The notes under the pieces: generated by a model
Databases searched by the model: none
Told to the model about the DNA's origin: nothing
The model's input: only the letters and a program-made list of their open reading frames with translations
Translations under genes and position numbers: made by a program
Shown here: positions 8,624 to 18,049 of the stretch, piece by piece
How positions within the stretch are numbered: position 1 is the first letter of the stretch
How the letters are laid out: each line of letters starts with the position of its first letter
DNA from: Metarhizobium sp017305935
GTDB taxonomy: Bacteria > Pseudomonadota > Alphaproteobacteria > Rhizobiales > Rhizobiaceae
Assembly: GCF_029601685.1 (NCBI RefSeq)
Contig: NZ_JARRIR010000002.1
Location: 620,001 to 684,000, forward strand
Reading direction: 5' to 3'
DNA length: 64,000 bases

Positions 8624-8717
8624 ACATTTCCAGGAAAAATGCGCAGCGGTTTTCCGTCCGGAAATGCGAAAAAAGGACAGAGCGTTTTCGCGATTCGGAG
8701 AAAAGCGGAAATGCTCC
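8624..8717. repeat. RIME-like rhizobial intergenic mosaic element (copy 1)
   Basis: The core ATTTCCAGGAAAA, GCAGCGGTTTTCCG and CCGGAAATGCGAAAA matches the dispersed rhizobial repeat seen at five other places in this window. It is followed by a partly inverted second unit ending GCGGAAATGCTCC, so this copy is compound. The ends pair (CATTTCC with GGAAATG), giving a foldable palindrome. Confidence 0.75.
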
Positions 8718-8856
8718 AGGATCGTCGCAGCAAATTCCATGCCTGTCCGACCAACGTCAAGATCGAAGCGTATGACCGGCAGGCCAAGTTTGGGCATGCC
8801 TGAACAACGGGCATCGCGCCGCATATTTCATCACCTTGATTGCCGGACGGCGCATG

Positions 8857-8887
8857 AAAAAAGCCCGGCTGCGCGAGGCGGCCGGGC
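8857..8887 (-). terminator. Terminator of the liv operon (after livK)
   Basis: The stem GCCCGGC/GCCGGGC (8863-8869 with 8881-8887) is followed on the minus strand by six T residues. It lies about 50 bases past the livK stop codon. Confidence 0.75.
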
Positions 8888-8935
8888 CGAATGGTGAGCG
8901 CGCCGGCACGAGGGCCGGCGCGGCAATCGCGCGAA

Positions 8936-10060
8936 TTACTTCGCGTCGATTTCCGTATAGGTGTACTTGCCGTCGGAGCCCTTGCCCCACTTGTACATCA
9001 CGTAGTCCGGGCGGGTGATGTCGCCCTTGGCGTCGAAGCCGAGATCGCCGATGGCGGTCTTGAACGGGCCCTTGGCCTTGATGGCGTCGGCAACCGCCGT
9101 CGCATCGGTCGTGGATGCGGCCTTGGCGGCCTCAGCGATCACCTGCACGCCGGCATAGGAATACAGCGTGTAGGCTTCCGGCTCGAAACCGGCCTTGCGG
9201 AACTTCTCGACGAGGTCCTTGGCGGCCGGGTTCTTGCGCGGATCGGGCGCAAACGTCATCAGCGTGCCGTCGACGGCGTCGCCGGCGATCGAGGCCAGCT
9301 CGTTCGAAACGATGCCGTCGCCCGACATCATCACGGCGTTGAGGCCCTGGTCCTTCATCTGGCGCATGATCAGGCCGGCTTCGGTGTGCAGGCCGCCCCA
9401 GTAGACGAGCGAAACGCCGGCTTCCTTCATCTTGGCAACGAGGGCCGAGAAGTCCTTGTCGCCAGCGGTGACGCCTTCATAGATGGCCTCGGTGACGCCG
9501 GCGGCGTTCATGGCCTTCTTGGTTTCGTCGGCCAGACCCTGGCCATAGGTGGTCTTGTCGTGCAGGACGGCGATCTTTGCGTCCTTGAAATGCTGGGCGA
9601 TGTAGCCACCGGCAACCGCACCTTGCTGGTCGTCACGGCCGCAGGTACGGAAGGTGTTCCACAGGCCGCGCTCGGTGAAGACCGGGTTGGTGGAGGCCGG
9701 CGTGATCTGCAGGATGCCGTTTTCGGCATAGACTTCCGAAGCCGGGATCGAAACGCCGGAGTTGAAGTGACCGATCACGAACTTGACGCCGTCGGCCACG
9801 AACTTGTTGGCCACCGAAACGCCCTGCTTCGGATCGGAAACGTCGTCGCCGAGCACGATCTTGATCTGTTCCCCGTTGATGCCGCCGGCAGCGTTGATAT
9901 CGGCTGCGGCCTGCTCTGCGCCTTTCTGCAGCTGCGCGCCGAAGGCCGCGTTCGGGCCGGTCAGCGGGCCGCCGACGCCGATCAGGATATCGGCATAGGC
10001 TGTGCCGCCGAAAGCGACCATGGCGGTCAGTGCGACGGCCGACAGGAGAGACTTCTTCAT
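8936..10060 (-). CDS. livK: Branched-chain amino acid ABC transporter substrate-binding protein
   Basis: Periplasmic binding protein of a HAAT-family importer. The ATG at 10060 follows GGGAGTAACAAT and opens a typical signal peptide (MKKSLLSAVALTAMVAFGGTAYA), giving 374 residues. The mature protein begins DILIGVGGPLTGPNAAFGAQ, the classic LivJ/LivK N terminus with the segment AAADINAAGGINGEQI. It is the last gene of the minus-strand liv cluster. The ligand could be Leu/Ile/Val or, given the adjoining urease operon, a short-chain amide or urea. The sequence looks closer to LivK than to UrtA, and no urt-type gene order is present. Confidence 0.93.
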   Translation of the reverse strand: MKKSLLSAVALTAMVAFGGTAYADILIGVGGPLTGPNAAFGAQLQKGAEQAAADINAAGGINGEQIKIVLGDDVSDPKQGVSVANKFVADGVKFVIGHFNSGVSIPASEVYAENGILQITPASTNPVFTERGLWNTFRTCGRDDQQGAVAGGYIAQHFKDAKIAVLHDKTTYGQGLADETKKAMNAAGVTEAIYEGVTAGDKDFSALVAKMKEAGVSLVYWGGLHTEAGLIMRQMKDQGLNAVMMSGDGIVSNELASIAGDAVDGTLMTFAPDPRKNPAAKDLVEKFRKAGFEPEAYTLYSYAGVQVIAEAAKAASTTDATAVADAIKAKGPFKTAIGDLGFDAKGDITRPDYVMYKWGKGSDGKYTYTEIDAK

Positions 10061-10175
10061 ATTGTTACTCCCATTTTTAAGAAAGCAGGTTTGAATTCGA
10101 TTGCCCGCACGCAATACCCACCACGATTGCGCCGGTTGCGGCGGAGCCACCAATGCCCGATGAACTCGGGTCTCG

Positions 10176-10520
10176 TTATTTTGCGCGCCACGAAAAGGGC
10201 GATGCCTTCTCGTAGAGCCAGTAATAGTTGTTCGCCATCTGCCGGGTCCGGTAGTAGCGGTAACCAGCGGTAGAGAACAACAAAAGCACGATCGTGTCCA
10301 CGACGTAGTATTGCAGGGTAAACATGGTGCCCGCAAACAGCGCATGATGGACGAAGCGGATGCCGATGCCGAGCAGCAGCGTGTAAATGACCAGCGTTCG
10401 ATAGGTCTGCCAGTTTTCGGCGACGCTTTTTCCCGTGCGCCAGGCCGTCCAGCCGCCGATGATGACGGTGATGAACAGGAACTGCAGGATGGACGGTTCT
10501 TCGTAGAGAATACCTTGCAT
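10176..10520 (-). CDS. Small membrane protein of the liv operon (DUF6867-like)
   Basis: A 114-residue protein (MQGILYEEPSILQFLFIT) with three hydrophobic stretches: ILQFLFITVIIGGWTA, LVIYTLLLGIGIRF and YVVDTIVLLLFSTAGY. It should be a small inner-membrane protein with a short cytoplasmic Trp/Tyr-rich tail. It sits between livF and livK, and proteins of this type accompany liv operons in other rhizobia, where I recall them under DUF6867. Its function is unknown; an accessory role in the transporter is an inference from context only. Confidence 0.75.
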   Translation of the reverse strand: MQGILYEEPSILQFLFITVIIGGWTAWRTGKSVAENWQTYRTLVIYTLLLGIGIRFVHHALFAGTMFTLQYYVVDTIVLLLFSTAGYRYYRTRQMANNYYWLYEKASPFSWRAK

Positions 10521-10544
10521 GATGAAATCCCCTCGGGCTCGCCT

Positions 10545-11270
10545 TCAGTGGCGGCCGCCCTCCAGATAGGCCGCGCGCACTTCCGGATTGGCCAGCAATT
10601 CCTGGCCCGATCCGCTCATCGTCACCCGTCCGTTGACCATCACATAGGCGCGGTCCGAGAGTTTCAGCGCCGCAAAGGCGTTCTGCTCGACGAGGAAGAC
10701 GGTGAGCCCCTCTTCCTTGTTGAGCTTCTTGATCGCCTCGAAGATGCTCTTGACGATCAGCGGCGCCAGACCCAGCGACGGCTCGTCCAGCAAAAGCAGC
10801 TTCGGACGCGCCATCAGCGCGCGCCCGATGGACAGCATCTGCTGCTCGCCACCCGACAACGTGCCGCCGCGCTGTGCCTGACGCTCCTTGAGGCGCGGGA
10901 ACAGCGCGAAGATCTTCTCGACGTCTTCGTTGAAATATTTGAGGTTGTCGAGGCCGGCGCCCATCTGCAGGTTTTCGAACACCGTCATGCGCGGGAAGAT
11001 GCGCCGCCCCTCGGGCGATTGCGCGATGCGCAGCCTTGCGATCTCGTGGGTCGGCATCTTGGTGATGTCGTGGCCCTCGAAGACGACCGAGCCGTGGCGC
11101 GCCTGCGGGCTGCCGCAGATGGTCATCATCAGCGTCGACTTGCCGGCGCCGTTGGCGCCGATCAGGCTGACGATCTCGCCCTTGTTGACCTCGACGCTGA
11201 CGCCGCCGAGCGCGCGGATATTGCCGTAGAACGTCTCGACGTTCTGCACTTTCAGAAGCGTTTCGGCCAT
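10545..11270 (-). CDS. livF: Branched-chain amino acid ABC transporter ATPase LivF
   Basis: One of the two ATPases energising the LivHM permease. The 241-residue product starts MAETLLKVQNVETFYGN, with Walker A GANGAGKSTL near residue 37, signature LSGGEQQMLSIGRAL and Walker B LLLLDEPSLGLAP. LivF proteins are shorter than LivG and end soon after the H-loop, as here. Its ATG overlaps the livG stop by one base. Confidence 0.96.
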   Translation of the reverse strand: MAETLLKVQNVETFYGNIRALGGVSVEVNKGEIVSLIGANGAGKSTLMMTICGSPQARHGSVVFEGHDITKMPTHEIARLRIAQSPEGRRIFPRMTVFENLQMGAGLDNLKYFNEDVEKIFALFPRLKERQAQRGGTLSGGEQQMLSIGRALMARPKLLLLDEPSLGLAPLIVKSIFEAIKKLNKEEGLTVFLVEQNAFAALKLSDRAYVMVNGRVTMSGSGQELLANPEVRAAYLEGGRH

Positions 11271-12144
11271 CAGTTCACGCCTCCATCGAGGGACTCGACT
11301 TCGGAAATCACCTCTTCAACCTCATCGTCTTCCACACCCAGATAGGCCGCGATGACCTTGGGGTCGTTCTTCACATGCTCGGGCGTGCCATCCGAAATCT
11401 TCTGGCCGTATTCGAGAACCACGACGTGGTCGGAAATTTCCATGACCACCGACATGTCGTGCTCGATGAGCAGCAGCGAGGTGCCGCTATCGGCACGAAT
11501 GCCGCGCAATAACTCGTTGAGGGCCAGCGATTCGCGCGGATTGAGGCCTGCGGCCGGCTCGTCGAGGCACAGCAGCTCCGGGCCGGTGCACATGGCGCGG
11601 GCGATCTCCAGGCGGCGCTGGGCGCCGTAGGAGAGATCACCGGCCGGGTCGTCGGCGCGGTCGATCAGGTCGGCCTTTTCCAGCCAGAAGCTGGCGAGCT
11701 CGATCGCTTCCTTCGCCGCCTTCTTGTAGCCTGGCAGGCCGAGAAGGCCGAGGATGGTGAAGCCCGAGGCCAGCATCAGCTTGTTGTGCTGGGCGACCAG
11801 CAGGTTTTCCAGCACCGTGAGGCCGGAAAACAGGCGGATGTTCTGGAAGGTGCGGGCCACCTTTGCATATTTGGTGATCTCGAAATCCGGCAGGCGCTCC
11901 AAAAGGTACTGCTTGCCGGACTTCTGGTTGAGCGTGATCATGCCCATCGTCGGCTTGTAGAAGCCGGTGATGCAGTTGAAGACGGTGGTCTTGCCTGCCC
12001 CGTTCGGGCCGATCAACGCGGTGATGTCGCCGCGTTTGGCCTCGAACGAGAAGTCGTTGATCGCCATCAGCCCGCCGAAGCGCATCGACAGATGTTCGAC
12101 CTTGAGGATCGTATCGTTGTTCATCGCATTCGCTCCGGAGGACA

Positions 12145-12145
<1 letters not shown>
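11270..12145 (-). CDS. livG: Branched-chain amino acid ABC transporter ATPase LivG
   Basis: Second ATPase of the importer. It has 291 residues, with Walker A GPNGAGKTTVFNCITGFY, signature LSYGAQRRLEIARAM and Walker B LLCLDEPAAGLNPRE. The C terminus has an acidic extension (VEDDEVEEVISEVESLDG) beyond the usual end of LivG. Start and stop each overlap the neighbouring genes by one base, showing tight translational coupling with livM and livF. Confidence 0.95.
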
Positions 12146-13698
<1,553 letters not shown>

Positions 13699-13702
13699 GG
13701 GT

Positions 13703-14605
13703 TCAGACCTTCTCGACTTCCGGACGCCCGAGGATGCCGGACGGCTTGAAGATCAGCACGATCGCCAGGATCGAGAACGTCGCCACATCCTTGTAGGCGA
13801 TGGAGAAATAGGCAGACCACAGCGATTCGATCAGGCCGATCAGCAGACCGCCGAGAACGGCGCCCGGCAGCGAGCCGATGCCGCCGAGAACGGCCGCCGT
13901 GAAAGCCTTGACGCCGGGAATAAAGCCATCCGTGAAGGTGACGACGCCGTAATACATCAGGTACATGGTGCCGGCGACCGCCGCGAGCGCCGCGCCCATG
14001 ATGAAGGTGACGGAGATGGTGCGGTCGACGTCGACGCCGAGCAGCGCCGCCATCTTGCGATCCTGTTCGGTCGCCCGCTGAGCGCGTCCCAGCGGCGTGC
14101 GATGCACGATGTACCAGAAGACTGACAGGAGCACGACGGTGATGACGATGATGATCACCTGCTTCAGCGAAATTGACAGGCCGAAGACGTTATAGACCGT
14201 GGAAACCAGCGGCGGGATCGGCTTGTTGCGCGGACCTTGCGTCACCTGGATGAAGTTCGACAGCGCGATCGACATGCCGATGGCAGTGATCAGCGGCGCC
14301 AGGCGGAACGAGCCGCGCAGCGGGCGATAGGCCACTTTTTCGATGGTCCAGTTCCACAATCCCGCCATAAGCATCGCTATGATCAGCATCACCAGCAATG
14401 CCACGACCACCGGCACGCCGGCAAACAGACCCGTGAGGATGAGGTAGACGATCAGCGCGGCGAAGCCGCCGAGCATGAAGATATCGCCATGGGCGAAATT
14501 GATCATGCCGATGATACCGTAAACCATCGTATAGCCGATGGCCACCATTCCATAGATGGAACCGAGAGTCAGCCCGTTGATGAGCTGCTGCGTAAAATAC
14601 TCCAT
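13703..14605 (-). CDS. livH: Branched-chain amino acid ABC transporter permease LivH
   Basis: Permease subunit of 300 residues, starting MEYFTQQLINGLTLGSIYGM. The start at 14605 is chosen over the in-frame ATG at 14644 because AGGGGAA lies just upstream and the N terminus then matches LivH exactly. The core contains GYTMVYGIIGMINFAHGDIF and the EAA-like motif RTPLGRAQRATEQDRKMAAL. It is the first gene of the operon livH-livM-livG-livF-small membrane protein-livK. Confidence 0.95.
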   Translation of the reverse strand: MEYFTQQLINGLTLGSIYGMVAIGYTMVYGIIGMINFAHGDIFMLGGFAALIVYLILTGLFAGVPVVVALLVMLIIAMLMAGLWNWTIEKVAYRPLRGSFRLAPLITAIGMSIALSNFIQVTQGPRNKPIPPLVSTVYNVFGLSISLKQVIIIVITVVLLSVFWYIVHRTPLGRAQRATEQDRKMAALLGVDVDRTISVTFIMGAALAAVAGTMYLMYYGVVTFTDGFIPGVKAFTAAVLGGIGSLPGAVLGGLLIGLIESLWSAYFSIAYKDVATFSILAIVLIFKPSGILGRPEVEKV

Positions 14606-14918
14606 TGCATTTCCCCTGGATGCGGTTTTTGTTTTTACTCGCATCTCTTGTATGAATTTCCCTTATGGGAATTATCGTATTTTGAAATCCATACCGCTTT
14701 CGATGAAAATGTGAAGCCTAAAAGCGGGCAAGCGAAGAGAAAACGCGCCTTTGCGCACAGCCTCGCGCAAGATGGCGCAAATCGACATGGCGCGTTTCAA
14801 AATGCGCCATCGCAGCTTCGACTTTCGTCTAATCCGCCCCGCGCCGGAACACCGAAAACATAAGGCGCCGGCGATGACTCGCCGGCGCCTTATGAAGATC
14901 CGAAAATAAATTAACCGC
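14606..14918. other. Intergenic region upstream of livH
   Basis: This 313-base gap holds the terminator of the upstream demethylase gene (14860-14893) and the liv promoter region. An AT-rich dyad TTCCC-TTAT-GGGAA (14658-14671) lies about 55 bases before livH and could be a regulator site. No gene is seen. Confidence 0.5.
14860..14893 (-). terminator. Strong hairpin terminator after the dehydrogenase gene
   Basis: A perfect 15-base-pair stem (14860-14874 with 14879-14893) has a four-base loop. On the minus strand it is followed by TGTTTT. It lies 25 bases beyond the stop codon of the sarcosine/dimethylglycine dehydrogenase-like gene. Confidence 0.85.
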
Positions 14919-17345
14919 TCAGGCGCGCATGCGCGAACCGTTGGCATCGAACAGCGCGACTGGTTGGCGCCGCGCCGGCAGCATCTCGCCGAGCAGCTCG
15001 ATGCTCCAGCCGTCGATCTCGTCGGCGATCTCCTTCGGCACGTAACCGAGCGCCACCGAGACGCCGGAGGCATGGGCATAGCCGCCCGATGTCACCCAGC
15101 CGCGCACTTGGCCATTAAACGAGATCGGCTCGTCGCCGATGACGTCGGCGTCCTTTGCGTCGATGACGAAGGTGCGCAGGCGCAGCGTTCCACCGGAAGC
15201 TTTTTCGGCGATCGCCGCCTGTTTGCCGATGAAATCGGCCGGCTTGTCCAGCGCCACAAAGCGCGAGAGCCCGGCTTCCAGCGGGCCGTAGAGCGGGCGG
15301 TACTCGCGCGACCAGCTTCCGAAAGACTTGTCGAGGCGCAGTGCATTCAGGGCGCGAAGTCCGAACAGGCGGATGCCGAATTCCTGGCCTGCCTCCATCA
15401 GCGCGTTGAAGACATAGCGCTGATATTCCGGCTTCATCCAGATTTCATAGCCGAGATCGCCGGTATAGGAGACGCGTCCGACGATGGTCTTCGCCATGCC
15501 GAGATCCATACGACGGATATCCATGAACTTGAATGCGGCGTCCGAGAGGTCGAGATGGGTGAGTTTCTGCATCACCTCCCGCGCCTTCGGGCCGGCAACC
15601 GACAGGCCGACGAGGCCGAGATTGAGCGGTTCGACGTTCACCGAACCGTCGGCCGGCAGATGCTGCTCGAACCAGCGCATATGATAATCCTCGGCGATGC
15701 CGGAACCGATGACGAGGAAGTCCCCTTCCCCGAGCTTGGCCAGCGTAAAGTCGCCGATCAGCTTGCCGTCGTCCTTCAGCATCGGCGCCAGCACCATGCG
15801 GCCGATGGCGGGAATGCGGGCGGCGAGCAGCCGGTCGAGCCAGGCTTCCGCGCCTGGGCCGCTGACCTTGTATTTGGCGAAGCCGGAGGTTTCCATCAGG
15901 CCGACGCTGTCGCGCACGGCTTTCGCTTCCGCGCCGACCGCCTCGAAATCCGTCGAGCGCCGCCAGGAGAATTTATCCGTCGCGCCATCCGGCGAGAACC
16001 ACAGCGGGCTTTCCAGCCCGTAGGAGGCGCCGAACACCGCGCCGGCCTCCTTAAGCCGGTCGTAGATCGGCGTGGTCAGCAGCGGGCGGGCGCCGGGCAG
16101 TTCCTCGTTCGGATAGCGGATCGAGAAGCGGCGCGAATAGTTTTCGCGCACCTTGGCATTGGTATAGGCGAGCGTCGCATAATCGCCGTAGCGGCAGACA
16201 TCCATGGCGAAGACGTCGAAACCGGGATCGCCGTGGATCATCCAGTTGGCGAGCGCCAGCCCCACGCCGCCGCCCTGCGAAAAGCCGGCCATGACGGCGC
16301 AGGCCGACCAGAAATTGGTCATGCCGCGCACCGGCCCGACCAGCGGATTGCCGTCCGGCGAGAAGGTGAAGGGGCCGTTGATGATGCGGCGGATGCCGGC
16401 CTTATTGAAGGCCGGGAAATGGCGAAAGCCGACTTCCAGCTCGCCGGTGATGCGCTCGATATCTTCGGCCAGCAGTTCATGGCCGAAATCCCAGGGCGTG
16501 GTGATCGGCGACCACGGGCGGCAGTCCTTTTCATAGGTGCCCATCAGCATGCCGTTGCGTTCCTGGCGGATATAGATCTCGCCGTCGAAATCGACGCAAT
16601 GCATCAATTCCTTGCCGGTCGTCCGGTTGAAGTCGATGACCTCGGGCATGTCCTCGGTAATCAGATACATGTGTTCCATGGCGAGAACCGGCAGTTCCAG
16701 CCCGACCATGCGCCCGACTTCGCGCGCCCAGAGGCCGGCGGCATTGACGACATGCTCGGCGCGAATCTCGCCCTTGTCGGTGATCACCCGCCAGGTGCCG
16801 TCGGCAAGCTGGACGAGATCCTCGACCTTGGTGTGGAGCTCGATCTCCGCACCGTTCTTCTTCGCCGACCTGGCATAGGCATGGGTGGTGCCGTAGGGGT
16901 CGAGATGGCCCTCATGCGGATCGAAAACCGCGCCGACGAACTGGTCGGGGTCGAGCAACGGCATCATCTCATGCGCCTCGCGGGCGGAGATCAGGGTCGC
17001 CTCGCCGCCGGCATATTTGCCCTTGGCAAGCAGCGATTTCATCCAGTCGAAGCGCTCGTTGGTGGCCGCCAGCATCAGGCCCGAGGTCATGTGCAGGCCG
17101 ATATCCTGGCCGGAATAGTCCTCGATCTCCTTGTAGAGTTCGACCGTGTATTTCTGCAGCTTGGCGACGTTCGGATCGCCGTTGATGGTGTGCATGCCGC
17201 CGGCGGCATGCCAGGTCGAGCCGGAGGTCAATTCGGAGCGCTCCAGCAGCACGACATCGGTCCAGCCGAATTTCGTCAGGTGATAGAGAACGGAACAGCC
17301 GACGACGCCACCACCGATGACGACGACCTTGGCATGGCTTTTCAT
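14919..17345 (-). CDS. Dimethylglycine/sarcosine dehydrogenase-like flavoprotein
   Basis: An 808-residue protein with two parts: an N-terminal FAD-dependent DAO domain and a C-terminal GcvT-like folate-binding aminomethyltransferase domain. The dinucleotide motif VVIGGGVVGCSVLYHL is at the N terminus, and SGSTWHAAGG carries the histidine to which FAD is usually covalently bound in this family. Such enzymes oxidatively demethylate dimethylglycine or sarcosine and pass the one-carbon unit to tetrahydrofolate. The gene follows soxG on the same strand after 152 bases, so it probably works in the same glycine betaine to glycine pathway. Substrate preference cannot be told from sequence. Confidence 0.88.
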   Translation of the reverse strand: MKSHAKVVVIGGGVVGCSVLYHLTKFGWTDVVLLERSELTSGSTWHAAGGMHTINGDPNVAKLQKYTVELYKEIEDYSGQDIGLHMTSGLMLAATNERFDWMKSLLAKGKYAGGEATLISAREAHEMMPLLDPDQFVGAVFDPHEGHLDPYGTTHAYARSAKKNGAEIELHTKVEDLVQLADGTWRVITDKGEIRAEHVVNAAGLWAREVGRMVGLELPVLAMEHMYLITEDMPEVIDFNRTTGKELMHCVDFDGEIYIRQERNGMLMGTYEKDCRPWSPITTPWDFGHELLAEDIERITGELEVGFRHFPAFNKAGIRRIINGPFTFSPDGNPLVGPVRGMTNFWSACAVMAGFSQGGGVGLALANWMIHGDPGFDVFAMDVCRYGDYATLAYTNAKVRENYSRRFSIRYPNEELPGARPLLTTPIYDRLKEAGAVFGASYGLESPLWFSPDGATDKFSWRRSTDFEAVGAEAKAVRDSVGLMETSGFAKYKVSGPGAEAWLDRLLAARIPAIGRMVLAPMLKDDGKLIGDFTLAKLGEGDFLVIGSGIAEDYHMRWFEQHLPADGSVNVEPLNLGLVGLSVAGPKAREVMQKLTHLDLSDAAFKFMDIRRMDLGMAKTIVGRVSYTGDLGYEIWMKPEYQRYVFNALMEAGQEFGIRLFGLRALNALRLDKSFGSWSREYRPLYGPLEAGLSRFVALDKPADFIGKQAAIAEKASGGTLRLRTFVIDAKDADVIGDEPISFNGQVRGWVTSGGYAHASGVSVALGYVPKEIADEIDGWSIELLGEMLPARRQPVALFDANGSRMRA

Positions 17346-17497
17346 GTGGGATTCTCCGAAACGGCGCGAGGAAACGGGACCGGCGCGCCCATGCGGGACG
17401 TTCCGGAGATCAGAAACCTAATGCGATTTTTCCGGGCTCAAAAGTCCGGCCTGCGAAGCGAAATGTCGCTTGCAACACATTCCATGTCCGGCGCGCG

Positions 17498-18037
17498 TCA
17501 CGCGTCGTCGAATGCACTGGTCAGCGAGAATTCGCGACCCATCTCGACGATCTCCTCGAAGACGTCGTCGGCATAGGAGCGCGGCACCGCGATCTCGAAG
17601 GCATCCACCCCGACGCGCGCCACATTCGCCGCCACATGGCAGCACATCATCGCCGCCGCCCGACCGAGCGCGAAGACATCCGCATGCAGGTCGACGGCGA
17701 TGCATTTCGCCAGGATGCGCCGGACATTCGGCCCGGCGATGCGCATCAGCACGGTGCCGTCGCTCTGGTCGACGACATGCGCCCCCCGCCCCGCCAGCGC
17801 GGCGAAGAGGGACTCTGCCAGCAGCGGCCCCGGCAGGCTTTGCGACACCGCCAGCCATTGCCCCGGCCCGACCGGGCGGAGACTCACCTCGGCCATGCCC
17901 GACAGCGCCTCGACCGGCCCACCGGCCAGCACCGAGGCGATGGCCGGACGGCGCAGCACCGTCAGGTGATCGGCATGGACGGGCCGGCCGAAATCGCCGA
18001 TACGCTCTTCCAGGATATGACGCGGCATAAAGCTCAT
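17498..18037 (-). CDS. soxG: Sarcosine oxidase subunit gamma
   Basis: The 179-residue gamma subunit of heterotetrameric sarcosine oxidase. It is related to the GcvT fold and interacts with the alpha subunit. Recognisable segments are SLRPVGPGQWLAVS and the C-terminal FEIAVPRSYADDVFEEIVEMGREF. It starts 12 bases after soxA and completes the soxBDAG set. Confidence 0.88.
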   Translation of the reverse strand: MSFMPRHILEERIGDFGRPVHADHLTVLRRPAIASVLAGGPVEALSGMAEVSLRPVGPGQWLAVSQSLPGPLLAESLFAALAGRGAHVVDQSDGTVLMRIAGPNVRRILAKCIAVDLHADVFALGRAAAMMCCHVAANVARVGVDAFEIAVPRSYADDVFEEIVEMGREFSLTSAFDDA

Positions 18038-18049
18038 GAGGCCCGTCCT

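Larger units (their letters stand above)
8575..8935. other. Intergenic region between livK and ureD
   Basis: This 361-base gap holds the livK terminator (8857-8887) and a second GC-rich hairpin just after the livK stop (GCGCCGGC/GCCGGCGC around 8899-8923). It also holds a compound RIME-like repeat (8624-8717) and, by position, the ureD promoter. No gene is seen in it. Confidence 0.6.

Noticed and set aside
14964..17576. A very long open frame (870 codons) on the plus strand
   Set aside because: It is the antisense of the dehydrogenase-like gene. Long mirror frames are expected in high-GC genes, and the product has no domain features.
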